Positions 22,603 through 29,960 of a stretch of 64,000 nt of DNA are shown here, piece after piece. Origin of the DNA: JASLEW01 sp035544895 (lineage in GTDB: Bacteria > Acidobacteriota > Thermoanaerobaculia > Multivoradales > UBA5704); assembly GCA_035544895.1 (NCBI GenBank), contig DASZZM010000031.1, positions 62,001 to 126,000 of the forward strand, given 5' to 3'. The notes under the pieces are model-generated. The model did no database searches, was not told where the DNA came from, and saw nothing but the letters and a program-made list of their open reading frames with translations. How positions within the stretch are numbered: position 1 is the stretch's first letter; the number at the start of each line of letters is the position of its first letter. A program made the position numbers and the translations under genes.

Positions 22603-23463
22603 TCATTCGTTTTTTTGGCGTTCCATCAAGTGCTCGTAGATCCGGATCAGTTCTTCCTCGGAATGGAAGTGGACGCGCAGGTGGCCGCCCTTGCCTCGCC
22701 TGTGGATCTCGACCCGGGTCTGGAGCTGCCGGGTGAGCTTTTCCGCGGCGGCGGCGGTATGCACGTCGACCTGATGCGAACCAGCGATCCGCGAGCGCTC
22801 CCGAGGAGTCGCCGCCAAGCGCTCGAGCACACGCGCCGAGAGCCCCTCGTGCGCGGCGCGCGCCGCGAGGCTGACCTGCTCCTCGCGATCGGCCAGCGCG
22901 AGAAGCGGCCGGGCCTGTCCGGCGGTGAGGCGCCCCGCCCGCACGAGGTCCTGGACCTCCCCGGGCAGCTTGAGCAGACGCAGCGCGTTGGCGATGGTGC
23001 TCCGGCCCTTGCCGACGCGGGCGGCGATGTCCTCCTGGGACATTCCGAACTTATCCTGCAGGGCCAGGTAGGCTTCCGCCTCTTCCAGGGCGTTGAGATC
23101 GCTCCTCTGCAGGTTCTCGACCAGCGCGAGCTCGAGCCGTTCGCGGTCGCCCAGAGCCGCCCGAATTACGACCGGCACCTCGTCGAGCCCGGCGCGGCGA
23201 GCGGCTCGCCAGCGCCGCTCTCCGGCGACGATGCTGAAGGAGCCGTCGGCCTCGGGAGTCACGACCAGAGGCTGCACCATCCCCTGGGCACGGATCGACG
23301 CGGCGAGGGATTCGAGCTCGACCTCATCGAACTGGCTCCGCGGCTGCACGCGGCTGGGCTTGAGGCTGGCAAGGGGCACGCTGCGGACCGCGGTATCCGG
23401 CTCCCTGCGCTGCAAGAGGGCGTCGAGGCCTCTCCCTAAGCCGCGTTTCTTCTGGGCGCTCAA
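22603..23463 (-). CDS. parB: chromosome partitioning protein ParB
   Basis: ParB is a CTP-dependent DNA clamp that loads at parS and works with ParA to segregate origins. 286 residues: GLGRGLDALL near the N-terminus, LKPSRVQPRSQFDEVELESLAASI, the CTP/arginine patch IVAGERRWRAARRAG, ALVENLQRSDLNALEEAEAY, the HTH (MSQEDIAARVGKGRSTIANALRLLKLP) and a C-terminal dimer domain. It overlaps parA by 4 bp. parS-like sites lie 1.5 kb away at 24926 and 24967. Confidence 0.96.
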   Translation of the reverse strand: MSAQKKRGLGRGLDALLQRREPDTAVRSVPLASLKPSRVQPRSQFDEVELESLAASIRAQGMVQPLVVTPEADGSFSIVAGERRWRAARRAGLDEVPVVIRAALGDRERLELALVENLQRSDLNALEEAEAYLALQDKFGMSQEDIAARVGKGRSTIANALRLLKLPGEVQDLVRAGRLTAGQARPLLALADREEQVSLAARAAHEGLSARVLERLAATPRERSRIAGSHQVDVHTAAAAEKLTRQLQTRVEIHRRGKGGHLRVHFHSEEELIRIYEHLMERQKNE

Positions 23464-24212
23464 GCGGCCCTCCGCAGGAACTCGCGCGCCAGCGCCAGGT
23501 ACGCCTCGGCGCCCCGCGATTTGATGTCGTACTGGAAGATCGGCAAGCCATGGCTCGGCGCCTCGGCAAGGCGGACGTTGCGCGGCACGATGGTGTCGTA
23601 GACCCTATCGGCGAAATGGCGCCGGATTTCGTCGGCGACTTCTCGCGACAGGTTGGTGCGGTCGTCGTACATCGTGAGCAGGATGCCGGCCAACGAGAGA
23701 CGAGGATTGAGGCTCTCTTGAATGCGCTCGACGGTAGCCAGGAGCTCGCTCAGTCCTTCCAGGGCAAAGTACTCGCATTGCATGGGTACGAGGATGCTGT
23801 CGGCCGCCGCAAGGGCGCTCACCGTGAGATGTCCGAGCGAAGGGGGACAGTCGAGCAGGATGGTGTCATAGCGTTCCCTGGCCGGTTCCAACGCCGTTTC
23901 GAGGCGGTTTTCCCAGCCCTCCTCGCCAACGAACTCGACCTCGATCCCGACCAGGTCGCGTCCTGCGGGAACGAGGTCGAGGTTGGGAAACCCGGAGGCC
24001 CAGATCGTCTCGTCGAGAGATACCCCGCCGGTCAGCACATGGTAGAGATGGGGCGGCGAGGCCTGAACCCCCAGTCCCCGGGTGGCGTTGCCCTGAGGAT
24101 CGCAGTCGACGAGCAGAATGCGGCGCTCGAGCGCTCCCAGCCCTGCCCCAAGGTTGATTGCGGTGGTGGTCTTGCCAACGCCGCCCTTCTGGTTGGCGAT
24201 CGCGAAGATCAT
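23460..24212 (-). CDS. parA: chromosome partitioning ATPase ParA
   Basis: Deviant Walker-A ATPase that moves ParB-parS complexes over the nucleoid. 250 residues: IFAIANQKGGVGKTTTAINLG (deviant P-loop), LLVDCDPQGNATRGLG, ILLDCPPSLGHLTVSALAAAD and the C-terminal NVRLAEAPSHGLPIFQYDIKSRGAEAY, all hallmark ParA/Soj segments. Start overlaps the rsmG stop by 4 bp. Confidence 0.97.
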   Translation of the reverse strand: MIFAIANQKGGVGKTTTAINLGAGLGALERRILLVDCDPQGNATRGLGVQASPPHLYHVLTGGVSLDETIWASGFPNLDLVPAGRDLVGIEVEFVGEEGWENRLETALEPARERYDTILLDCPPSLGHLTVSALAAADSILVPMQCEYFALEGLSELLATVERIQESLNPRLSLAGILLTMYDDRTNLSREVADEIRRHFADRVYDTIVPRNVRLAEAPSHGLPIFQYDIKSRGAEAYLALAREFLRRAA

Positions 24213-24862
24213 GCCCGACCGGGCTCCCGCTCAGGGCGCAGCTCCAGGACGCGCCGGTGCGCACCGCCTGGGAGAGGCAGATTGCGCCCGCGCGAGAGCG
24301 ACGGCGGCAGGATGGGGTCGCGCCCACCCACCCAGAGCAAGATGCACCCGGAAGGGGTGAGGCGGCTCGCGAGGGCTTCGAGGATGTCCGGTTCCAGTTT
24401 GAGCGCCCGAGCGGTCACCAGGTCGAAGCGGTCAGGCAGACCGGCAGGCAGCGGAGTCGCGACTCTAGCATTGAGGACCTGGCAGGGCAACGCGGCCTGG
24501 CGCGCCGCCGCGAGCAGGAACGCCCATTTTTTCTGCCTGGCCTCGACCAAGGTCATCGCCAGCTCCGGCCGCGCCGCCGCCAGCACGAGCCCTGGAAAGC
24601 CCGCCCCTGAGCCGAGATCGATCGCCGTTCTCGCGGGCGCCGGCACGAGCGGCAGCGCCGCCAGGGCCTCGCCGTAGTGCCGCCCGAAGACCTCGCCCGC
24701 CGTGCCCGGACCGATCAGCGCCAGCCGCTCATTCCACCGCGTCAGCTCCATGTAGTGAGCATGGAGCGCCTCGACCGCACGGCGGTCGAGAGCCGCCGGC
24801 GACACCGCCAAAAGCGCTTTCTCGAACTCCGGCAGCGAGTACCGAGGAAGGGCGAAGGCCAT
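24209..24862 (-). CDS. rsmG: 16S rRNA (guanine-527-N7) methyltransferase RsmG
   Basis: SAM-dependent methyltransferase of small-subunit rRNA, 217 residues. Typical segments: YMELTRWNERLALIGPG, FGRHYGEALAALPL, AIDLGSGAGFPGLVLA (SAM motif I), LVEARQKKWAFLLAAA and DLVTARALKLEPDILEAL. First gene of the rsmG-parA-parB operon, an order conserved near origins of many bacteria. Confidence 0.94.
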   Translation of the reverse strand: MAFALPRYSLPEFEKALLAVSPAALDRRAVEALHAHYMELTRWNERLALIGPGTAGEVFGRHYGEALAALPLVPAPARTAIDLGSGAGFPGLVLAAARPELAMTLVEARQKKWAFLLAAARQAALPCQVLNARVATPLPAGLPDRFDLVTARALKLEPDILEALASRLTPSGCILLWVGGRDPILPPSLSRGRNLPLPGGAHRRVLELRPEREPGRA

Positions 24863-24925
24863 GCCGCATCCTAGCCCCCATTTTTCATGCCCCTTCTACT
24901 ACGGAGCAAGAGGAGGCAGTGGCCC

Positions 24926-24982
24926 CGTTTCACGTGGAATACGGCGGCGGCACTTCGGCGAGCGCTCATTTCACGTGAAACA
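24926..24982. promoter_or_regulatory. two parS-like ParB-binding sites
   Basis: Site 2 (24967-24982, CATTTCACGTGAAACA) matches the parS consensus TGTTTCACGTGAAACA at 14 of 16 positions. Site 1 (24926-24941, CGTTTCACGTGGAATA) matches at 13. Both keep the central TTTCACGTG. They sit in the gap between jag and rsmG, upstream of the parAB operon. Confidence 0.85.
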
Positions 24983-25038
24983 TGCGGGAGTTAGTTAGAG
25001 CAACCGGAGGTGGTCTGGTCGCCACCTCCGGAGATGGA

Positions 25039-26247
25039 TCAGGCTGGGCGGACGGTGATTCGCTTGAAGTAGCCGTCTCCCTCGCTCTCGGTGACCACGC
25101 CGGGGTCGTCGGCAAGGGTGACGTGGATGATGCGCCGGTCGGCGGGGTTCATCGGTACGAGGGTCCGTGAGCGCCCGCGCTGGCGCACCTCATCGGCGAC
25201 GCGCTGGGCCAGGCTGCGCAGCCGCTCCTCCCGGATCTCGTGGAAGTTGTCGCAGTCCACGCGGCAGAGAATCGCCTCGCCGGAGAGGCAGCGGATGATG
25301 CGCGGCAGCAGGTGCTCGATCGCCATCAGCATCTCGCCATCGTCAGCAAAGCACCAGTCCGTGTCGCTTCCTAGCAGATCGATCTCCAGCCGGTCCTCTC
25401 CCTGGCAGATGCGCGGCGAGAGGCTCAGCCCGGCGAGGCGCAGCAGCAGTTCGACCCCTCGCGATGCCGCCTCGGCCTTCGGCCCCTCGGCCAGGGGGTA
25501 ACGCTCGGACGTGCTTCTTGGCCGTTCTGGCAGGGCCACCAGACCGCCATCCTGATCGGACGCTCCGGCTGCCGGGATCACCCTGGCGTGGCGCGCCCTC
25601 TGCCTTGGCGCTCGCCGCTCATCGTGGACGGATTCGTAGCGCGCTTCGCGGCCTGACTGATACCGTCCCTCGTTCCCGGCTGGCTGGCGCTCTTCCAGCA
25701 CTGTCGGTTGGCGTTCTTCCTGCCCCGCGGGCTGTGACTCTTCCAGGATCCCAGGCTGCCGCTCCTCGCTCGGGCGCGTTCCCTGCCTGGCCGGCTGACC
25801 TCCCTCATTACCCGGCGGCCTGCGTTCTTCTCTCCCCCTTGGCTCGCGCGCCCCGTGCCGGGAGCCTCGTCGTCTCCCGGGCCTGAAGCCTTCCCGTTCC
25901 TCGCGCGGCGCCGCTCGCGGCTTCTCCTCGGGTCCCCGCCCTGGTGCCACCGGGCCAGGCACGCCAGACGAGCCCTCGCCGGCAGGAGAGAGCGGCGGAG
26001 GAGTGGCGAGCTCGCCAGCGAGAGAGGCCGCGCGGGTTACCGCCGGCTCGGCTGCCTGCGGCTCACGGCGAGGGGCGGCAGGGTCCACTTCGATCACCGC
26101 CTTGCGGCGGACTTTGATGAAGCCGTGCCGCTTCTCGATGCTGCGATAGGCGATCTCCTCGGGGGGAAGGTTGAAGTAGTTGGCCGCCTGCATCAGCGCA
26201 TGCTGCAGGCTGTCGCCGGAGAAAAATCGTCTCTTCGGCTCGTTCAT
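25039..26247 (-). CDS. jag: Jag/KhpB RNA-binding protein with long disordered insert
   Basis: Cytosolic KH-R3H RNA-binding protein, usually next to yidC. 402 residues. The N-terminal Jag domain is FFSGDSLQHALMQAANYFNLPPEEIAYRSIEKRHGFIKVRRKAVIEV (about 8-55). A roughly 190-residue low-complexity linker rich in Glu, Arg, Gln and Pro follows, containing imperfect EERQP/ESQPAG repeats. Then come a KH-like region (AGLSLSPRICQGEDRLEIDLLG) and an R3H segment (ERLRSLAQRVADEVRQRGRSRTLVPMNPADRRIIHVTLADDPGVVTESEGDGYFKRI). The linker makes it about twice the usual length. Confidence 0.9.
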   Translation of the reverse strand: MNEPKRRFFSGDSLQHALMQAANYFNLPPEEIAYRSIEKRHGFIKVRRKAVIEVDPAAPRREPQAAEPAVTRAASLAGELATPPPLSPAGEGSSGVPGPVAPGRGPEEKPRAAPREEREGFRPGRRRGSRHGAREPRGREERRPPGNEGGQPARQGTRPSEERQPGILEESQPAGQEERQPTVLEERQPAGNEGRYQSGREARYESVHDERRAPRQRARHARVIPAAGASDQDGGLVALPERPRSTSERYPLAEGPKAEAASRGVELLLRLAGLSLSPRICQGEDRLEIDLLGSDTDWCFADDGEMLMAIEHLLPRIIRCLSGEAILCRVDCDNFHEIREERLRSLAQRVADEVRQRGRSRTLVPMNPADRRIIHVTLADDPGVVTESEGDGYFKRITVRPA

Positions 26248-26277
26248 GGCGGGGGTACCTTAGTGGTCCGGGACCAC

Positions 26278-28014
26278 TTAGTTCTCGATCTTCCAGAAGC
26301 GGTTGTAAACCGCCTGTTGAATGATGGTCAAGATGTTGTTGGTAAGCCAGTAGAGGACGAGCCCGCTCGGCGCCGCAAAGAAGAACACCAGCATGAACAG
26401 GGGCATCAGCAGAAAGAGCCGCCGCTGCGCCGGATCGCCGGCCTGCGGCGTCATGTAGACCTGGAGGAACTGGGTGACGCCCATGACGATCGGAAGGACG
26501 AAGTACGGGTCCTGGGTCGAGAGATCGTGGATCCAGAGCATCCAGGGCGCTCCGCGCAGCTCGACCGATGTGCTGAGCAGCCGGTAGAAGGCGAAAAGGA
26601 TCGGCATCTGCAGCAGCAAGGGCAGGCATCCACCCGCGGGATTCACCCCCTCCGCTTTATAGAGGGCCATGATCTCTTCGTTCATCTTGCGCTGGATCTC
26701 GAGGTTCGGCCGCCCCTGCTTGTCCTTGAGCTTGGGCCGATACCGTTCGCGGATGGCCTGCATCCTGGGATTGAGCGTCTGCATCTTGCGCATCGACAGG
26801 GTGCTGCGGTGGGTGAGCGGTAAGAGCAGCACCTTGATGAGCACGGTCATCAGGATGATCGCCCAGCCGTAGTTCGGAACGATGTGGTCGTAGATCCAGT
26901 GCAGGCCGGCCAGCAGGGGCCGAATCAGGAGTCCAAGGCTTCCCAGCTGGACCGTCTCTTCGAGGCCATAGGGCAGGGCCTTGAGCTGCTCGTAGCTCTT
27001 CGAGCCCCAGTATGAGAGAAGTGCCAGCCTCTCGCCCGCCGGCTGCAGCACAAGCTCGAACTCCCGGTTGAAGTCCTTCTGCTCAGCCGACATCTCGTCT
27101 TTCGGCGGAACCGGTATGAAGCGAGCCGCCTGATCGCGCGGCTGAGCCAGGACCGGCTGGAACACCGCACGGCCGAGAGCTCCCTGCGGGATCGCCGCGA
27201 CCAGGAAATAGTTGTCCTCCAGGCCGGCCCAGCGCAGAGCGCGGCCCGGTATCTCCTTGGCCTCGTTTTCGCTCTTGGGATTGAGGGTCTGGACCCCTTC
27301 GGTGGTCCTGTACACGCCGTCCCGCTGCGTATAGCGGCTGTCCAGCTCGGCCTTGCTCGGATTGCCGATCCCGGGCCCAAGGATCACTCCCCAGCCCGGG
27401 GCGCTACATCGGATCTCGACGCCGAAGAACCCGTGCTCGTCGAAATAGAAGCGCTTCTCGGCTGTTCCGGCAGGTCCGTTGTAACGAAAAGTAACAGATT
27501 GCCCGTCAAGCGCCTTCTCGCTGGCGAAGAGGACGCCGTCGAGCGGCAGCGCACGCAAGTCGCGGCCGGCGAGCGCGTAGGGGTACGGGCCCTCGGATCG
27601 CCGGCGCACGAGCTCCACCCGATCGCGCTTGCCGACCTCGGGAACGGTCATGGAGAGAAGTTGGGCGCCGCGATTGGTCAGCTGCGCCCGCGCCGCGCCA
27701 TGGACGAGCGCCACGGTCTCTTCGCTCTGCGCCGCGACGGGCTGGATGGCCACCGGGCTCGCATTGGCTTCCTCGCTCGTGGAGGCCCCGGTGCCGCCCG
27801 CGCTCGTCGCAGGCGCCGCGGCACCGGCGGGGCTGGAGGACCCGCTGGCCGGGCCACCCGCTTTGCCCTCATTGTCCCCGGCGGGAGCAGAAAGAGCGCC
27901 ACTGCCTGCCGGGGGGGGCATGCGCCGTGGTGGCGCAGCCGGAAAAAGGAACTGCCAGATCACCACCACTGCCAGAGAGAGCAGGATGGCGAGGAACAAC
28001 CGGCGATTATCCAC
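26278..28014 (-). CDS. yidC: membrane protein insertase YidC
   Basis: Inserts and folds inner-membrane proteins with or without SecYEG. 578 residues: an N-terminal membrane segment (RRLFLAILLSLAVVVIWQFLF), a low-complexity Ala/Gly/Pro stretch, a large periplasmic beta domain (about 110-360), then the conserved core YDHIVPNYGWAIILMTVLIKVLLLPLT, NPRMQAIRERYRPKLKDKQ, MNEEIMALYKAEGVNPAGGCLPLLLQMPILFAFYRLL and a last hydrophobic region ending VYNRFWKIEN. The periplasmic domain marks the Gram-negative type. Confidence 0.96.
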   Translation of the reverse strand: MDNRRLFLAILLSLAVVVIWQFLFPAAPPRRMPPPAGSGALSAPAGDNEGKAGGPASGSSSPAGAAAPATSAGGTGASTSEEANASPVAIQPVAAQSEETVALVHGAARAQLTNRGAQLLSMTVPEVGKRDRVELVRRRSEGPYPYALAGRDLRALPLDGVLFASEKALDGQSVTFRYNGPAGTAEKRFYFDEHGFFGVEIRCSAPGWGVILGPGIGNPSKAELDSRYTQRDGVYRTTEGVQTLNPKSENEAKEIPGRALRWAGLEDNYFLVAAIPQGALGRAVFQPVLAQPRDQAARFIPVPPKDEMSAEQKDFNREFELVLQPAGERLALLSYWGSKSYEQLKALPYGLEETVQLGSLGLLIRPLLAGLHWIYDHIVPNYGWAIILMTVLIKVLLLPLTHRSTLSMRKMQTLNPRMQAIRERYRPKLKDKQGRPNLEIQRKMNEEIMALYKAEGVNPAGGCLPLLLQMPILFAFYRLLSTSVELRGAPWMLWIHDLSTQDPYFVLPIVMGVTQFLQVYMTPQAGDPAQRRLFLLMPLFMLVFFFAAPSGLVLYWLTNNILTIIQQAVYNRFWKIEN

Positions 28015-28049
28015 GGATCATGAGTCCTCTCTGGTGCGCGCTCCCGCCG

Positions 28050-28256
28050 TCAGGGGAGATCGATGCCGCCAGGATGCAGGGGGTGGCAGCGCAAGAGCCT
28101 CCCGGCCGCCAGCGCGCCACCGCGCCAGAAGCCATGTTTCTGCAAGGCGAGAGAAGCGTATTCCGAGCAGCTCGGAGAGAACCTGCACGCGGGCGGCAGG
28201 AGCGGCGACAACCGCCGTTTGTAGAAACCGAGCAGAGCAACCAGCAGGCGTGTCAA
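28050..28256 (-). CDS. yidD: membrane protein insertion efficiency factor YidD
   Basis: 68 residues from a TTG whose bases overlap the rnpA stop (TTGA). RLLVALLGFYKRRLSPLLPPACRFSPSCSEYASLALQKHG and RLLRCHPLHPGGIDLP are the unmistakable YidD motifs with three conserved Cys. It assists YidC insertion and is placed, as usual, between rnpA and yidC. There is no in-frame ATG or GTG nearby, so the TTG start is the only practical choice. Confidence 0.93.
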   Translation of the reverse strand: MTRLLVALLGFYKRRLSPLLPPACRFSPSCSEYASLALQKHGFWRGGALAAGRLLRCHPLHPGGIDLP

Positions 28257-28660
28257 TGCCCTTGCCTCCGATGCGTGGCGGCGACGCCGCCCAGCAGCCG
28301 CAGGACGTCCTCCCTGAACACCGCGAAGCCGGCGCCGGCCGCTTCCGGCTTCAGGTGCACCACCAGGTCGCAAGCATCCAGGGCGGCGCGCTCCGGCCAG
28401 CGCCGGTAGATCTCCCTGATCCTGCGCTTCAGGCGATTGCGCACCACGGCAGCGCCCACTTTGCGGCTGGCGGTGATCCCGATCCTGGGGTGCCCAGCGA
28501 GATTGCGGACGTAATAGACCAAGGCCAGCGCACCCTGCCTCCTGCGGCCGGCCCGGTAGCAACGCAGGAAGTCCGCTCGACGGCGCAGCCGCTCCCGCGG
28601 CATCAGGCGCTCGTCCGCGGACCGAGGAGGGGACGACGGCGGGCTCTCGCGGCTCGCCAT
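28253..28660 (-). CDS. rnpA: ribonuclease P protein component
   Basis: Protein subunit of RNase P, which trims tRNA 5' leaders. The ATG at 28660 overlaps the rpmH stop (TGATG), giving 135 residues; an internal ATG at 28603 is an alternative. Core: LRRRADFLRCYRAGRRRQGALALVYYVRN, PRIGITASRKVGAAVVRNRLKRRIREIYRR (RNR signature), CDLVVHLKPEAAGAGF. Coupled to rpmH upstream and yidD downstream. Confidence 0.94.
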   Translation of the reverse strand: MASRESPPSSPPRSADERLMPRERLRRRADFLRCYRAGRRRQGALALVYYVRNLAGHPRIGITASRKVGAAVVRNRLKRRIREIYRRWPERAALDACDLVVHLKPEAAGAGFAVFREDVLRLLGGVAATHRRQGH

Positions 28661-28794
28661 CAGACGCTCAGGCGCTTGCGTCCCTTCCTGCGGCGCCGCG
28701 ACAAGACGGCCCGACCGTGACGGGTGCGCATCCGCACCAGGAAACCGTGGGTCCGCTTGCGGCGGCGGTTGTTCGGTTGAAAGGTCCGTTTCAC
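28660..28794 (-). CDS. rpmH: 50S ribosomal protein L34
   Basis: 44 residues from a GTG start: MKRTFQPNNRRRKRTHGFL, VRMRTRHGRAVLSRRRRKG, RKRLSV. This is the complete, invariant L34 sequence. It is the first gene of rpmH-rnpA-yidD-yidC-jag. The GTG start and small size make it easy to miss. Confidence 0.97.
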   Translation of the reverse strand: MKRTFQPNNRRRKRTHGFLVRMRTRHGRAVLSRRRRKGRKRLSV

Positions 28795-28887
28795 TGGATG
28801 ACCGCCTTCCGCTTTGAATCGATCGTGATGATCTCAATGAGCCAGGGAGGACGCCCGCCCGGCCCAGGAACGTCGGACGAAACCTGT

Positions 28888-28917
28888 AACCTAGACCATG
28901 CCGGGCAGGAGCGTCAA
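28888..28917 (-). promoter_or_regulatory. candidate rpmH operon promoter
   Basis: On the minus strand TTGACG (28917-28912) and TAGGTT (28893-28888) are 18 bp apart, about 95 bp upstream of rpmH. The -10 is only a partial match. Confidence 0.35.
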
Positions 28918-28981
28918 GAAGAGCGCACTCTATTGCATGGCGCCGGATCCCTGCCCAGCGCCTCGCGCACGGTCAGGAACG

Positions 28982-29071
28982 TGGCGGAGAGGGTGGGATT
29001 CGAACCCACGGACCGGTTGCCCGGTCAACGGTTTTCGAGACCGCCCCATTCGACCGCTCTGGCACCTCTCC
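28982..29071 (-). tRNA. tRNA-Ser (anticodon CGA)
   Basis: Acceptor GGAGAGG / CCTCTCC with G discriminator and encoded CCA (28984-28982). The anticodon loop CTCGAAA gives CGA (reads UCG). A long variable arm (ACCGG..CCGGT) marks a class II serine tRNA, and the T-arm is GTGGGTTCGAATCCCAC. 90 nt with CCA. Confidence 0.96.
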
Positions 29072-29073
29072 GG

Positions 29074-29166
<93 letters not shown>

Positions 29167-29241
29167 AGGTCTGCCAAAGAACCGCGAACTGCGCCGCCGG
29201 GTCCCTACCCGGCCGGGCGCCAAGGGAATGGGGGCGCCAGT

Positions 29242-29721
29242 CTAGTCCCCGCTCCTCAGCAAGGCGAAAAACGCGCGCAAGAGCGCGGCGCTTTCTTCGG
29301 CCAGCACCCCGCCCGTTACCGCCAGGCGATGGTTGAGCCGCGTATCCTGCACCAGGTTTCCGAGGCTGCCGCAGTATCCGGCCTTCGGGTCGGCGGCCCC
29401 GTAGACCAACCGGTCGATTCGGCTGGCCACGAGCGCCCCGGCGCACATCGGGCATGGCTCGAGAGTGGCGTAAAGGGTGCAACCCGCCAACCGCCAGCTG
29501 CCCAGCCTTGCCGCCGCCTGCCGGATCGCCAGCAGCTCGGCGTGAGCCAGCGGGTCGCGGTCAGTCTCGCGCCGGTTGTGGCCGCGCCCCAGCACCTCCC
29601 CACCCCGCACTACCACGGCTCCGATCGGCACCTCGCCGACAGATTCGGCCCAGCGGGCTTCGGCGAGGGCTTCCGTCATCCAGACCCGATCGTCCAAAAC
29701 CGTCCTCGCCGCTCCCCGCAA
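29242..29721 (-). CDS. tadA: tRNA-specific adenosine deaminase
   Basis: Converts the wobble adenosine of tRNA-Arg(ACG) to inosine. Zinc deaminase motifs HAE (DPLAHAELLAI) and PCPMCAGAL (LEPCPMC) are intact; GEVPIGAVVV and the C-terminal VTGGVLAEESAALLRAFF are typical. Residues DDRVWMTEAL match the usual N-terminal helix, so a start upstream of the ATG at 29679 is likely: TTG at 29721 (159 residues) or TTG at 29697 behind GAGG. Divergent from the SRP RNA gene. Confidence 0.93.
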   Translation of the reverse strand: MRGAARTVLDDRVWMTEALAEARWAESVGEVPIGAVVVRGGEVLGRGHNRRETDRDPLAHAELLAIRQAAARLGSWRLAGCTLYATLEPCPMCAGALVASRIDRLVYGAADPKAGYCGSLGNLVQDTRLNHRLAVTGGVLAEESAALLRAFFALLRSGD

Positions 29722-29779
29722 CCGGCGCGCGGAGGAAGGCGTATCTTACCCGATGCCCGGCAAGCGCGGCAAACTTGGC

Positions 29780-29808
29780 TTTACATCCCTGGCACCAGGT
29801 CGTACCAT
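29780..29808 (+). promoter_or_regulatory. candidate SRP RNA promoter
   Basis: TTTACA (29780-29785) and TACCAT (29803-29808) with 17-bp spacing. Predicted start near 29815 agrees with the 5' end of the SRP RNA. Confidence 0.5.
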
Positions 29809-29820
29809 GGGGTACCGCGG

Positions 29821-29949
29821 CAGTGGCCCACGAAGGGTTCGGGTCCTGTGCATCGGCGGCTACCGAACCTCGTCAGGCCCGGAAGGGAGCAGCGATAAGG
29901 CATGCCGGCCGAGTGCCGCAGATCCACCGGAACCCTTCGTAGGCCACTG
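29821..29949 (+). ncRNA. ffs: signal recognition particle RNA (4.5S type)
   Basis: Binds Ffh in co-translational targeting. The conserved tip is GTCAGGCCCGG-AAGG-GAGCAGC (29871-29894), with the symmetric and asymmetric loops of helix 8. CAGTGGCC (29821-29828) pairs with GGCCACTG (29942-29949), and ACGAAGGGTTC with GAACCCTTCGT, closing a long rod. Ends are taken from these helices. It lies between tadA and dnaX, the conserved order. Confidence 0.93.
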
Positions 29950-29960
29950 TCTCTTTCACC

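Noticed and set aside
29190..29240. Possible fifth copy of the dispersed palindromic repeat near the serine tRNAs
   Set aside because: Only a CCGCCGGGTCCC-type hairpin fragment is shared; the outer stem and GATCCNATAGA tail are missing.
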